A stretch of 41,882 nucleotides of DNA from JBDREF01 sp043820045 (GCA_043820045.1 JBDREF010000281.1:1-41882), one strand, 5' to 3'. Shown: positions 14,849 through 24,091, counted from the stretch's first letter. Made by a program: numbers and translations. Notes: generated by a model not told the origin, from the letters alone.

Positions 14849-17800
14849 TCAGCCTGGCTCCGGACTTGGTACTGCAGTCACTTCGCGACCAGTGGAGTGC
14901 AACCGTCCAAACAACTTGCCCATATCCTCGGTCATCATATACAGACAGGGAACAATCACGAGCGTAATGGTCGTGGCGAAAAGAATGCCGAACCCGAGCG
15001 AAATGGCCATTGGAATCATGAATCGCGCCTGCCTCGATGTCTCGAAGATCATCGGAGCCAGCCCGCCAAAGGTCGTCAGCGTGGTCAGCAGGATCGGGCG
15101 AAAACGCCTCCCCCCGGCCTGATGGATCGCCTCCCAAGCTGAAGAACCGCCCCGCCGCTGCCGATTAGCATAGTCAATGAGGACCAGCGAGTCATTTACC
15201 ACGACCCCGCAGAGGGCGACGATTCCCATCATACTCATGAGACTCAGCGCATAGCCCATAAGTATATGGCCCAGCACCGCTCCGACAATTCCGAAGGGAA
15301 TCGCAATCATCACGATAATCGGCTGGTAGTAACTGCCGAACGGAATAGCCAGCAGCGCGTAGATAGCGAACAGGGCGAGAAGCAAGCCGCTGAACAGACT
15401 CGCCGTGCTCTCCATCATATCCTGCTGGCGTCCTTCCCATGCATAGGACAATCCCGGAAAAGTCCGAGCCAGTTCCGGCAGCACTTCGGCCTCAAGCGTC
15501 GCCTGCACCTGGCTTGTCTGCGACATGGGCTCGACGTTTGCAGTGACGGTCACTGTTCGCCGGCCGTTGCGCCGGCTGATCGTCGTGTAGGCACGCCCCG
15601 CTGAGACATTGGCAATCTGAGCCAGGGGCACGTCCGTTCCCTGCGGAGTCCGAATCAGCAGGTTCTCAAGATCGTACCGCCGAACGCGCTGCTCCCGGGG
15701 CAGGCGCACCTTGACCTTGACTTCATTGCGCCCTCGCTGCTGGCGAACCGCCTCCGCCCCGTAAAAGGCGTTTCGCAATTGTCGGGCCAATGTCTGCTGG
15801 GTCAGCCCCAGGCTGTGACCTTCGTCTGTCAGGCTATAGTCCAACTGACGCTTGCCGGGAGTATAGCCGTCGTCAATGTCCTGAACGTTCGAGAAATCCG
15901 CCAGCGTGGCAGCCAGGGCTTCACTGGCACGATCAAGCACTGCGATATTCCGATGACTCAGCTCAATCGTCAGAGCCGCTCCGCCACCTGGACCACCTCT
16001 GTCAGATTCAAACCTGAGACTTTCCAGGCCGGGTATCGAGCCGACTCGCTGCCGCCACAACTGCGTCAACTCAGTCGTACTAATCGGGCGGATATCGGGC
16101 TCGGTAAGATAGATACTCACTTCCACAACGTTTTCATCAATCAACGCGAAGATTCCTTCGCTCAGTTTTTCCCCTCCGTTGGCCTTTGATATCTCCTCGG
16201 CTGCGGCAACCAACAGCCGGCTGACCTCCTCGGCTTTGGCCGCCGGCGAACCATAGGGCAGCGTGGCAGTCACAACGGATGAATCCGACTCGACTCTCGG
16301 CATCAGGATCATGCCGATACGGCCACTTGACACATAACCCAAAACGAGAATTAGTATCGCCAGGCTGGCCGCAGTCGTGACCACTCGAAAGCGGATACAT
16401 ATATCCAGAAACGGCATGTACGCCTTGTTGATGAAACGGTCAAGACCCGCACTGAAAACATTTTGGAGCGTCCGCAACAGTCCCGTCCGGCCCGACCGCT
16501 TTTTGCCGTGCGCCAGATGACAGGGAAGAATCAGCAGCGACTCAACCCAGGAGATGGAAAAGACCGTAATTACGACAAAGGGAATTGCCCTCCATATCTT
16601 GCCCATGAATCCAGGAATAAAACAGAGCGGGATAAAGGCCACGATATTGGTCAGGATGCTGAATGTCACCGGCAAGAGAACATCCCGTGCGCCGGTAATC
16701 GCAGCTTGCATCGAATCCATTCCGCGCTGGCCGTACTCGTGAATGTTCTCGCCGACCACGATGGCGTCATCGACCACTATGCCCAACGCCACGATAAAGG
16801 CAAACATCGAGATTATATTGATCGTGACGTCCAACATCGGCAAGAACAAGAAGGCTCCCAGAAACGAAATCGGAATACCCATCGTGACCCAAAACGCCAG
16901 ACGAAAATCAAGGAACAAGCCTAATAGCACTATGACCAAAGTCAGCCCGAGGGCGGCGTTTTTCAAAAGCAGCTCCAGACGTTGCCGATATATTTCAGAT
17001 GAGTCACGGTTGATGACCCAATTGATGCCGGGGGGAAGGTCTCTTTCAATCTCTCCCATCGCCAGATGCACGGCTTTGGAGACCCCTATGGGTGTCTGCT
17101 CACCGACGCGATAGACAGCCAGGCCGATGGCCTGCTTCCCATTGAACGTCGCATAGCGGTCCTGTTCCTCGAAGGTATCCTTGATTTTTGCCACGTCGCC
17201 CATGAGAAGGACCGACCCGTCGACCGTCGTAATCAGCGGAATGGTCGCGAATTCCCTCGCCCAGTCACGGCGTTCGCTTACACGCAACATGATATCTCCG
17301 CCCTGAGTTTCGAGGGTGCCGCCAGGGATTTCTATGGATGTTTGCCGGACCCGCTGGGCGACCTGGTCGAGTGTCAAGCCGTACGTGCGAAGCACATGCT
17401 GGTCGATCTCGATGGCCACTTCAAACCTGCGTGCACCGTACAGATCGACCTGCGTAATCTGCGGATCCTGCAGCAGGCGATCCCGGACCTGTTCGGCCAG
17501 TTCACGCAGCACCCATTCACTCGCGTCGCCGTAGAGCTGGACCTGCAGCACCTCGCGACGTCTGATCATCAGGTTCACCTCGGGCTCTTCAGCGTCCAGC
17601 GGGAACGTTACTATCCGATCAATTTGCTGCTTGATGTCCTGGTATATCCGCTGGTTGTCCGCCCCTTCCTCCAGTTCCGCGATAACCGTACCGGCCCCTT
17701 CGGCTGCCGTGGCGGTAATCTCCTTTATTCCGTCAAGGCCACGGATGGCCTCCTCTATCACCAGGATAATGCCCTGCTCGACTTCCTCCGGACTGGAACC

Positions 17801-17995
17801 GGGGTAGGCCACCCGGACCATCACCATATCAGAGTCGAATTCGGGAAATACCTCCTGTTTGACACGAAGCGCCACCAGCAGGCCGCCTGCCAGAAAGATG
17901 AGCATCAACAGGTTCGGCGTAATGCGATTGCGGGTCATCCACGCAATCGGCCCGTGGAGATACGAAGCGCCGCCTTGTAGCTCCTGATGTGTCAT
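14849..17995 (-). CDS. RND (AcrB/HAE1-type) efflux pump permease
   Basis: 1048 residues, the normal size for an inner-membrane RND proton/drug antiporter. It shows the N-terminal anchor helix, two large periplasmic loops, two sets of helices, and the RND motif GIVVDDAIVVGENIHE in TM4 with paired aspartates that carry the proton. FGIVGAVLGHILMGYALSLMSMMG and GVVVNDSLVLIDYAN form the matching motif in the second half. Its start overlaps the stop of the adaptor gene by 4 bases (ATGA), so the two are translationally coupled. It is the last gene of the tetR-OMF-MFP-RND operon. The substrate cannot be read from the sequence. Confidence 0.95.
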   Translation of the reverse strand: MTHQELQGGASYLHGPIAWMTRNRITPNLLMLIFLAGGLLVALRVKQEVFPEFDSDMVMVRVAYPGSSPEEVEQGIILVIEEAIRGLDGIKEITATAAEGAGTVIAELEEGADNQRIYQDIKQQIDRIVTFPLDAEEPEVNLMIRRREVLQVQLYGDASEWVLRELAEQVRDRLLQDPQITQVDLYGARRFEVAIEIDQHVLRTYGLTLDQVAQRVRQTSIEIPGGTLETQGGDIMLRVSERRDWAREFATIPLITTVDGSVLLMGDVAKIKDTFEEQDRYATFNGKQAIGLAVYRVGEQTPIGVSKAVHLAMGEIERDLPPGINWVINRDSSEIYRQRLELLLKNAALGLTLVIVLLGLFLDFRLAFWVTMGIPISFLGAFLFLPMLDVTINIISMFAFIVALGIVVDDAIVVGENIHEYGQRGMDSMQAAITGARDVLLPVTFSILTNIVAFIPLCFIPGFMGKIWRAIPFVVITVFSISWVESLLILPCHLAHGKKRSGRTGLLRTLQNVFSAGLDRFINKAYMPFLDICIRFRVVTTAASLAILILVLGYVSSGRIGMILMPRVESDSSVVTATLPYGSPAAKAEEVSRLLVAAAEEISKANGGEKLSEGIFALIDENVVEVSIYLTEPDIRPISTTELTQLWRQRVGSIPGLESLRFESDRGGPGGGAALTIELSHRNIAVLDRASEALAATLADFSNVQDIDDGYTPGKRQLDYSLTDEGHSLGLTQQTLARQLRNAFYGAEAVRQQRGRNEVKVKVRLPREQRVRRYDLENLLIRTPQGTDVPLAQIANVSAGRAYTTISRRNGRRTVTVTANVEPMSQTSQVQATLEAEVLPELARTFPGLSYAWEGRQQDMMESTASLFSGLLLALFAIYALLAIPFGSYYQPIIVMIAIPFGIVGAVLGHILMGYALSLMSMMGIVALCGVVVNDSLVLIDYANRQRRGGSSAWEAIHQAGGRRFRPILLTTLTTFGGLAPMIFETSRQARFMIPMAISLGFGILFATTITLVIVPCLYMMTEDMGKLFGRLHSTGREVTAVPSPEPG

Positions 17996-19299
17996 CGACG
18001 CACTCCTCCTTCTGCGGGGCCGCGACTTTCTTTCCCTGAGGGCATTCCGAAGCTCTGGCTTTCGATCTCGTCCTCGCCTTCGGCGACTCGCAGGGGCATA
18101 CTCGCCACCGGCGCAGCTATGTCGGTGACAACAAGTTGTTCATTCTCAGTCAGGCCTTCAGCAACATACACACGGCCGGGTTCACGGAAGGCAATGCTCA
18201 CAGGTCGGATTTCGAGCTGGTCCTCGTTATCCATGATCCAAACTGTATCGTTCTCTCGAAGGTGAGACGATTTGATTGGAAATACCGAGTCCAACGTCCG
18301 CCCCTGGATTTCCGCACGCACATACGAGCCCATCAACAACTGCGGCAGGCCGCTGTTCTCCCGCTTCAGGCAAAACGGGTCATCTACCACGGTCAGCAGC
18401 CGTGCCAGCCGGCCCTGCGTCTCCAATTCGCCGATCAGACACAGCACCCTGCCTGTACGAATTCGCTCCGGCCCCCAGGCAAGCGTATTGTATATTTTAA
18501 CGGTGGACCCGGAGTCGCCGTTTTGCCGCGGGATAGTGAGCCATTTGAGCTGATCCAACGGCACTTTCAGTTCGACCCACGCCTCATCGGTCCCGATAAG
18601 TGTCACCAGGTTCGAGGCCAGAGAAACCGTAGCTCCGAGATCGATATGCTTGTCCTGAATTACGGCATTGAAGGGCGCGGCTATATCGCACCGGGCCAGA
18701 TCGAGCTGGGCCTTCTCCAGGGCCGCCTCCGCCGACTCCTGAGCCGCCCTGGCCGAGACCAAGTGGGGCTCGCGCAGCACCAGTTCGCGGTCCTCATCCC
18801 TTATCACTTCACCCAACAGAGCGTATTCCTGCCGGGCAATCTCCTGGTTTCCCTGTTCGACCTTCAAGTCCTTTACTGTCCTGGCGACCTCGTATTGGCG
18901 CTGCCGGACAAGGATTTCGTAATCTCGCTCATCAATCGCCATGAGCTTCTGGCCAGCCTGGACTATGCCGCCCGGTACAAGGTCTGAGACTTCCATGATC
19001 TCACCTGCCACCTGGGGACGTAGCGTCACCTGCTGAGCCGGCATGACGATCCCGTCCGCCCTCACTGTCGTCGTGCAGTTTTCCTTGTAAACCGGCAAAA
19101 CCTGAACCAGCCTGGCTTGAAGCGGAGGCTTCTTGCGCCCGGCACGCGGACTGGTATTGACCTGGTAACGGTAGGCTGCAACCGAACCGGCAATAACCAC
19201 GGCAGATAACAGAAATTTGATGCCTCCTGAGGCAAGCATCCGCAATGCCCCCGTGCTTTTTTCTTTTTGGCCTCTGTTAGTACTCCTAACTGCTGTCAT
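17992..19299 (-). CDS. RND efflux periplasmic adaptor (HlyD/MFP family)
   Basis: 435 residues. An uncleaved N-terminal membrane anchor (about 26-46; GIKFLLSAVVIAGSVAAY) is followed by the biotinyl-lipoyl-like half (TLRPQVAGEIMEVSDLVPGGIVQAGQKLMAID), an alpha-helical hairpin (about 135-200), the second lipoyl half (FNAVIQDKHIDLGATVSLASNLVTLI) and beta-barrel/membrane-proximal domains. The protein bridges the RND permease and the outer-membrane channel across the periplasm. It ends in a 4-base overlap with the permease start and starts 8 bases after the channel gene's stop, consistent with one operon. It is anchored by a helix rather than by a lipid. Confidence 0.92.
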   Translation of the reverse strand: MTAVRSTNRGQKEKSTGALRMLASGGIKFLLSAVVIAGSVAAYRYQVNTSPRAGRKKPPLQARLVQVLPVYKENCTTTVRADGIVMPAQQVTLRPQVAGEIMEVSDLVPGGIVQAGQKLMAIDERDYEILVRQRQYEVARTVKDLKVEQGNQEIARQEYALLGEVIRDEDRELVLREPHLVSARAAQESAEAALEKAQLDLARCDIAAPFNAVIQDKHIDLGATVSLASNLVTLIGTDEAWVELKVPLDQLKWLTIPRQNGDSGSTVKIYNTLAWGPERIRTGRVLCLIGELETQGRLARLLTVVDDPFCLKRENSGLPQLLMGSYVRAEIQGRTLDSVFPIKSSHLRENDTVWIMDNEDQLEIRPVSIAFREPGRVYVAEGLTENEQLVVTDIAAPVASMPLRVAEGEDEIESQSFGMPSGKESRGPAEGGVRR

Positions 19300-19307
19300 A
19301 GCGGTAC

Positions 19308-20762
19308 CTATTCGTTCTCAGTAATATTTCCCGGATTCGGGGCCGGGCCCGTCAGGTCATGGGTCTGGACCATCGCCGGCTGCTTCATGTCCCATGAGCC
19401 GGCAATCGCTCGATGGAGATCGATACGGTTTTGGATGACGGTGCGCTGGGCCCTCAAGACGTTGCGTTCCAGCGACTGCATGGATTCCAACGATTCAAGC
19501 ACCCGAATATAATCAACCTGACCTTTGATGTAGCTCTCCCGGTTACGCTCGTAGGTTCGGCGTGCCAGGTCGAGCTGGTGTTTGAGATTCTCGAGCAATT
19601 CAGTCTGCTGCCGTTGGCGAGTCAAGGCCCCTTCCACGTCCTCAAGTGCATCCACAATCGTCTGGCCCCAGGCATGGAGCTGCTCGGAGACGATCGCCTT
19701 CTGGCGCCGGACCTCGGCCTTTCGCAGATTCGCATCAAACAGGGGCTCAAGAGCATTGGCGGCCAGGTTGGCCAGCCAATCGTCGAAAAGATCCCGCACC
19801 GACGCAGTCGATGTCGTCTCGGCGGATGCGGATATACTGATACGCGGATATTGATCGGCAATGGCAGCCGCCAGGCGCTGGTCCGCCGCCTGCACCTGCC
19901 GATGGCTCTGACGCACATCCGGCCGGCGAAGAAGAACATCGGCCGATACGCCGACCTCCGGCATGAGCGGCAACTGCGGCAGCTCAATGGAGACCTGCTG
20001 CCACGCAAGCTCCGGACGGTTGCCAATCAGGACGGAAAGCTGGTACTGCAACAATTCAACTGTCTCTTTGGCTGCAATTAACTGAGCCTCGGTCGAGGCC
20101 ACCAATTGGCGTTGCCTGTAGAAATCGGCGGCCTGTGCAGCCCCCTTTCGCCACCTGATGATCACGATTTTCAGGACATCCTCATTCGTTTGGATTTGAG
20201 TCAGGGTGATACGGACCAGGCCTTTGGCTTCTGCAAGCTGGTACCACGTGTTGGCAATAGAAGCACTCAGTGTGATAGCCGCGGTATTAACTCCCTCTTG
20301 ACGGGCCTGCACATCAAGCCATGCTCCCCTGCTGGCGGAACTGAGCCGCGACCACAAATCCACCTCATAGCGGGCGGCAAGACCCACGGAGTAGAGGCTG
20401 CCGTAGGAGGAGCTGCCGCCGGTTTCCTGGCGGCTGCGCTTTGCTCCGGCGCTCAGGTCCGCCTGGGGCCACAGCGGAGCATCCGCTTTCTGGGCGATAG
20501 CCTGGGCCTGAGCGAGCCGGTCCCATGCGGTCTGCAAATCAAAGTTGTCCGTCAGAGCCTTGTCAACCAGCGCATCGAGGTTCTCGTCACCGAAGGCACG
20601 CCACCACTGCTCCAGTGCCGGTTCTGTGCCGGTCATCGAAAACGAACCCGGCGCTTCCACGGGCGTCTTCAGTTCCCGTTCGGAACGGGAACACCCATCC
20701 GATCCAAGCAGCAGGCCGCCGATCAGGAGCCAATTCAGTGATAGCTTCGTGAAACGTATCAT
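19308..20762 (-). CDS. outer-membrane efflux channel (TolC/NodT family), probable lipoprotein
   Basis: About 484 residues from ATG 20762. This start is preferred because a lipoprotein-like signal (LNWLLIGGLLLGSDGC) follows it and it sits 7 bases after the tetR stop. The frame opens further upstream, but that part overlaps tetR. The sequence has two repeats of long amphipathic helices typical of the channel (AQAIAQKADAPLWPQADLSAGAKR; DVRQSHRQVQAADQRLAAAIADQYPRI) and the NodT signatures YEVDLWSRL and RRPDVRQ. The lipobox (SDGC) has an unusual Asp at -2. Together with the adaptor and permease it makes a complete tripartite pump, which shows the host has an outer membrane. Confidence 0.9.
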   Translation of the reverse strand: MIRFTKLSLNWLLIGGLLLGSDGCSRSERELKTPVEAPGSFSMTGTEPALEQWWRAFGDENLDALVDKALTDNFDLQTAWDRLAQAQAIAQKADAPLWPQADLSAGAKRSRQETGGSSSYGSLYSVGLAARYEVDLWSRLSSASRGAWLDVQARQEGVNTAAITLSASIANTWYQLAEAKGLVRITLTQIQTNEDVLKIVIIRWRKGAAQAADFYRQRQLVASTEAQLIAAKETVELLQYQLSVLIGNRPELAWQQVSIELPQLPLMPEVGVSADVLLRRPDVRQSHRQVQAADQRLAAAIADQYPRISISASAETTSTASVRDLFDDWLANLAANALEPLFDANLRKAEVRRQKAIVSEQLHAWGQTIVDALEDVEGALTRQRQQTELLENLKHQLDLARRTYERNRESYIKGQVDYIRVLESLESMQSLERNVLRAQRTVIQNRIDLHRAIAGSWDMKQPAMVQTHDLTGPAPNPGNITENE

Positions 20763-20769
20763 AACTTCT

Positions 20770-21471
20770 CTAAGACATTGCTGAATTCGCACATACCTCC
20801 ACACCGCGGCCCGCAGTACGGCCGGTTTTGATGTCCTTGCGCACCGCCTTGATCCCGGCAAGAGAGAATCGCATGATATGATCGGTCAGGGCCTCGATCA
20901 GTTGGTCGTTTGGCATGTCGAGGTTCATATGAGGCGGCATTGTGCCCCTGAAAAGACGCATCCCGATGGCCATACATTGATGCACAATACTCATCTGGCA
21001 CAACAGCAACTGCTCACCCGAGGCTTTGGGCCCGAGCAGTTCCCGCATCAAATTGCTCATCCTGTCGTGCAGAGGCTGCAGTGCATCACGCTTGACGTGC
21101 CTGATTACATCCGTCGGATTTACCAGCTCCTGCAGGAGCAGCTTGCCGGCGTGTCCGATTCGCCCGGGATCGACAGCCTTGCCCACCAGCGAGTGGATGG
21201 TCCCTCTCAAACGCTCTTCCGGGGCAGCCTCAGGGCCCAGCCCACCCTCGGGAGGATAAGCGTTCATCGCCTCGTCAAAGGCCTTTCGCCAGACTCGGGC
21301 GTAAAGCTGGTCCTTCGAGCCGAAATGATAATTGATCGCGGCGATATTGCTCTTTGCACGCCTGCAAATCTCCTCGACCGTGGCATCGTGATAGCCCTTT
21401 TCGGCGAAAACCGCACAGGCCGCGGAAAGTATCCGATTCCGGGTTTGTATTCCGTCCTTTCGCTTAGCCAT
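20770..21471 (-). CDS. TetR/AcrR-family repressor of the RND operon
   Basis: 233 residues from ATG 21471, which has AAGGTGG upstream; the 15 extra upstream codons lack a ribosome site. The N-terminal TetR helix-turn-helix (about 10-56) reads TRNRILSAACAVFAEKGYHD then ATVEEICRRAKSNIAAINYH and FGSKDQLY, a textbook match. The C-terminal half (QELVNPTDVIRHVKRDALQPLHDRM, HQCMAIGMR) resembles the CerR/YbiH-type ligand domain. It lies first in the operon and only 7 bases before the channel gene. Autorepression of the whole pump operon with release by a pump substrate is inferred from arrangement and family habit. Confidence 0.9.
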   Translation of the reverse strand: MAKRKDGIQTRNRILSAACAVFAEKGYHDATVEEICRRAKSNIAAINYHFGSKDQLYARVWRKAFDEAMNAYPPEGGLGPEAAPEERLRGTIHSLVGKAVDPGRIGHAGKLLLQELVNPTDVIRHVKRDALQPLHDRMSNLMRELLGPKASGEQLLLCQMSIVHQCMAIGMRLFRGTMPPHMNLDMPNDQLIEALTDHIMRFSLAGIKAVRKDIKTGRTAGRGVEVCANSAMS

Positions 21472-21558
21472 CCGTCCACCTTCGTTATGCCATCTGTCCG
21501 CGCCGCCGCAGACCATCGCCTATCTCCAGCGGGCACTTGAAATACCCATTTGAAATCA

Positions 21559-21566
21559 GAACGTTC
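21559..21566. promoter_or_regulatory. candidate TetR operator (8-bp palindrome)
   Basis: GAACGTTC is a perfect palindrome placed at the predicted transcription start of the tetR promoter. It is short for a TetR operator, so this is only a candidate. Nearby TTGAAAT is directly repeated (about 21537-21556). Confidence 0.3.
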
Positions 21567-21570
21567 GGAT

Positions 21571-21599
21571 AATATATATGAATTTCTCGAAAGTTCCAA
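21571..21599 (-). promoter_or_regulatory. promoter of the tetR-efflux operon
   Basis: Read on the minus strand, TTGGAA (21599-21594) and TATATT (21576-21571) are separated by 17 bases, about 100 bases upstream of tetR. It is a good sigma70-type match. Confidence 0.5.
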
Positions 21600-21660
21600 G
21601 TAAAGAATGTTTTCCCTGGCGCCACAGTCCCCGGTCCCTTTGAGAAAAAGGGCATTTTTG

Positions 21661-21690
21661 TTGACGCAAAGGCATCTAATCGTGTATAAA
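21661..21690 (+). promoter_or_regulatory. promoter of the plus-strand LamG paralogue
   Basis: TTGACG (21661-21666) and TATAAA (21685-21690) with an 18-base spacer lie about 113 bases upstream of the LamG gene. This leaves a 5' leader of roughly 105 bases. The divergent gap 21472-21802 holds this and the tetR promoter but no gene. Confidence 0.6.
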
Positions 21691-21802
21691 GGGATATCAG
21701 CATTCGTGGATTATTAGCCGCACAGTAGGAGGAATTTTGTCGACCGCTTCGGCGTATGGTCGAGGGATAATAACTCAACATTTCTTTGTAAGGAGGACTA
21801 TT

Positions 21803-23947
21803 ATGTTTAGAAAACTGACTTGCTCATTTTCTCTTGCTTTGGTTCTCAGCCTGACCTTGACAAATGCAGCCAGGGCAGAACTCGTCGGCTGGTGGCGGTT
21901 AGAAGAGGGTTCCGGCGACACCGCCAGCGACAATTCCGGCAACGGCCACGACGGCAAGCTGCTTGGAACCCCGGAATGGGGACCAGGTGCAGAAGGCTCC
22001 GGCGGAGGCGTTGTACTCAATCCCGACAAATGCCTCGGAATCGACTGTGGAGCTTTCGATCCCACGGATGGGACAGGCCAATTCACTTTTGCACTCTGGG
22101 CCTTCTGGGAAGGAACAGGGACTTTCCAGCATTTCCTCACCAAGTCGAACGGATGGGGCGCAGCTACCATGATGTTCCAGGTCGAGTTGTGGGGAGCCCA
22201 CACGGATGCCACTTACACCGACAGAGTCGGCATTTCGTATCAGCCCGCCGGGTCGATACCTTTTTCCATTATGCCCAAGAACGAATGGGTTCACCTGGCA
22301 TTGACGTTCGACGGAACCAACGCCATACTTTATGTCAACGGCATCGATCAGGACGGCCCTAAAGCGCTCTCAATCGGTCCTAATATTGACGCCTCAGTCT
22401 TCATCGGCGTGGACTACAATGGCGGAAGGGTTTTCGAAGGATCGCTCGACGAAGTGCGCATTTACAGCCACGCTCTGTCGGGAGTGGAGGTTCTGGGTGC
22501 CATGAAAGGTGAGCCGTGGCCGTATGCCTTCAGTCCGAACCCGGAGGACGGGGCGCTCAATCCCGACACATGGGTAAACCTGACCTGGTCGCCGGGAGAT
22601 TTTGCGGTCTCACACGATGTCTATTTGGGTGATAACTTCGACGATGTGAACGACGGCACCGGCGAGGCCTTCCGAGGCAACCAGACCTCAACGATGTTTA
22701 TGGCAGGCTTTCCGGGGTTTGCCTATCCGGACGGGCTGGCTCCGGGTACGACCTACTACTGGCGAATCGATGAGGTCAACGATACCAATGCAGCCAGTCC
22801 ATGGAAAGGCCCCGTTTGGAGCTTCTCGATTCCACCCAAGACGGCTTACAATCCCAATCCCGCTGACGGCGCCGAATTCGTGGACCCCAATGCGGTCTTT
22901 AGCTGGACCCCGGGTTTCGGTGCGAAACTGCACACCGTTTATATCGGCACCGATTTCGACGACATGAACAATGCCGCCGGAGGTGCCCCGCAGGGAATTT
23001 CGACCCATACACCCGGGCCCCTTGAATTGGAGAAGGTTTACTATTGGCGGGTTGACGAGTTTGACGCCTTGGCCACTTACAAAGGCGACATCTGGAGCTT
23101 TACGACTCCGGGCGCTACCGGCAGCTTGCAGCCGGCCAACGGCGCGGCCAATGTGCAAATAAACTCAACGCTCAACTGGACTCCGGCAACCAATGCCGCC
23201 TCGCACGATGTTTACTTCGGTACTGACAAAGACGCCGTAAAGAATGCCACGACTGCTTCAACCGAGTACAAGGGCAACAAAACGTCAGGCTCTGAGAGCT
23301 ATGATCCCGGAAAACTCGCATGGCACAGCGACTACTATTGGCGCGTGGATGCGGTCTATAATACAGGCATGGTTAAGGGCCTTGTCTGGAGTTTCACTAC
23401 GGCCGATTTCTTTCTCGTGGATGACTTTGAGTCTTACAATGACATCGACCCCCCTGACCCCGAGAGCAACAGGATATTCGATAAGTGGATCGACGGCTTT
23501 GGAACCACTGACAACGGTGCTCTCGTCGGCAACGATCTGCCTCCTTATGCCGAGCAGACGGTCGTTCACGGCGGCGCCCAATCGCTTGTTTATCGCTACG
23601 ACAACAACCTCAAGACTTCAGAAGCAACCCTGACGCTGGTCTCTCGGCGCGACTGGACCGAGGAAGGCGTCGGAAAGCTGTCACTGTGGTTCCGCGGCGA
23701 TTCGGCTAACGCTCCTGAGCGGATGTTTGTCGCCCTCAACGGCAGCGCAGTTGTGTACCACGATGATCCCGCTGCGACGCAGATTGGCAGATGGACGAGG
23801 TGGGTTATTGACCTACAAGCGTTTGCCGACCAGGGCGTGGTACTGACCAATGTCAACACGATTACAATTGGCTTTGGCACGAAGAATAGTCCTGCCGCCG
23901 GCGGCGCAGGAACGATGTACTTCGACGACATCCGGTTGTATCGCTAG
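21803..23947 (+). CDS. secreted modular protein: LamG, Fn3-like x3, shared C-terminal domain
   Basis: 714 residues from ATG 21803, which has AAGGAGG at good spacing and starts a Sec signal peptide (MFRKLTCSFSLALVLSLTLT... ARA). Twenty-two upstream in-frame codons lack these signals. LamG occupies about 28-240 (ELVGWWRLEEGSGDTASDNSG ... GSLDEVRIYSHALSG). Three Fn3-like repeats follow (about 243-525) and then the shared C-terminal beta-sandwich (FLVDDFESYNDIDP ... GTMYFDDIRLYR). It is closest in arrangement to the 869-residue paralogue but lacks PA14. It lies on the other strand from the three paralogues, with the efflux operon between them, and stem-loop H3 follows. Glycan or surface binding is inferred. 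Confidence 0.85.
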   Translation: MFRKLTCSFSLALVLSLTLTNAARAELVGWWRLEEGSGDTASDNSGNGHDGKLLGTPEWGPGAEGSGGGVVLNPDKCLGIDCGAFDPTDGTGQFTFALWAFWEGTGTFQHFLTKSNGWGAATMMFQVELWGAHTDATYTDRVGISYQPAGSIPFSIMPKNEWVHLALTFDGTNAILYVNGIDQDGPKALSIGPNIDASVFIGVDYNGGRVFEGSLDEVRIYSHALSGVEVLGAMKGEPWPYAFSPNPEDGALNPDTWVNLTWSPGDFAVSHDVYLGDNFDDVNDGTGEAFRGNQTSTMFMAGFPGFAYPDGLAPGTTYYWRIDEVNDTNAASPWKGPVWSFSIPPKTAYNPNPADGAEFVDPNAVFSWTPGFGAKLHTVYIGTDFDDMNNAAGGAPQGISTHTPGPLELEKVYYWRVDEFDALATYKGDIWSFTTPGATGSLQPANGAANVQINSTLNWTPATNAASHDVYFGTDKDAVKNATTASTEYKGNKTSGSESYDPGKLAWHSDYYWRVDAVYNTGMVKGLVWSFTTADFFLVDDFESYNDIDPPDPESNRIFDKWIDGFGTTDNGALVGNDLPPYAEQTVVHGGAQSLVYRYDNNLKTSEATLTLVSRRDWTEEGVGKLSLWFRGDSANAPERMFVALNGSAVVYHDDPAATQIGRWTRWVIDLQAFADQGVVLTNVNTITIGFGTKNSPAAGGAGTMYFDDIRLYR

Positions 23948-23982
23948 ATTGTAGGGCCAACGCGTCAGACGTGTACTATTTC

Positions 23983-24015
23983 GGGGCCTGTATCGACCAA
24001 TTCGGTACAGGCCCC
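23983..24015 (+). terminator. 3' UTR stem-loop H3 (14-bp stem, 5-nt loop)
   Basis: GGGGCCTGTATCGA / TCGGTACAGGCCCC with loop CCAAT, 35 bases after the stop of the plus-strand LamG gene. The single non-Watson-Crick position is a U-G wobble on the plus-strand RNA, the strand of the gene. It is the third member of the H1/H2 family. Confidence 0.65.
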
Positions 24016-24062
24016 GCCTCAGTCGTACTTGCCGACATTCAGAGCCCCTTCGACATAGATGC

Positions 24063-24091
24063 TTGCGGTTCGGCCCAAACATCGGGATAAT
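24063..24091 (+). promoter_or_regulatory. candidate promoter of the larA-like gene
   Basis: TTGCGG (24063-24068) and GATAAT (24086-24091) with a 17-base spacer lie about 70 bases upstream of the larA-like start. Confidence 0.4.

Noticed and set aside
14586..15122. Plus-strand open frame of 178 codons
   Set aside because: It runs through the REP-like palindrome and antisense into the RND permease, with low-complexity Ser/Arg/Pro content.
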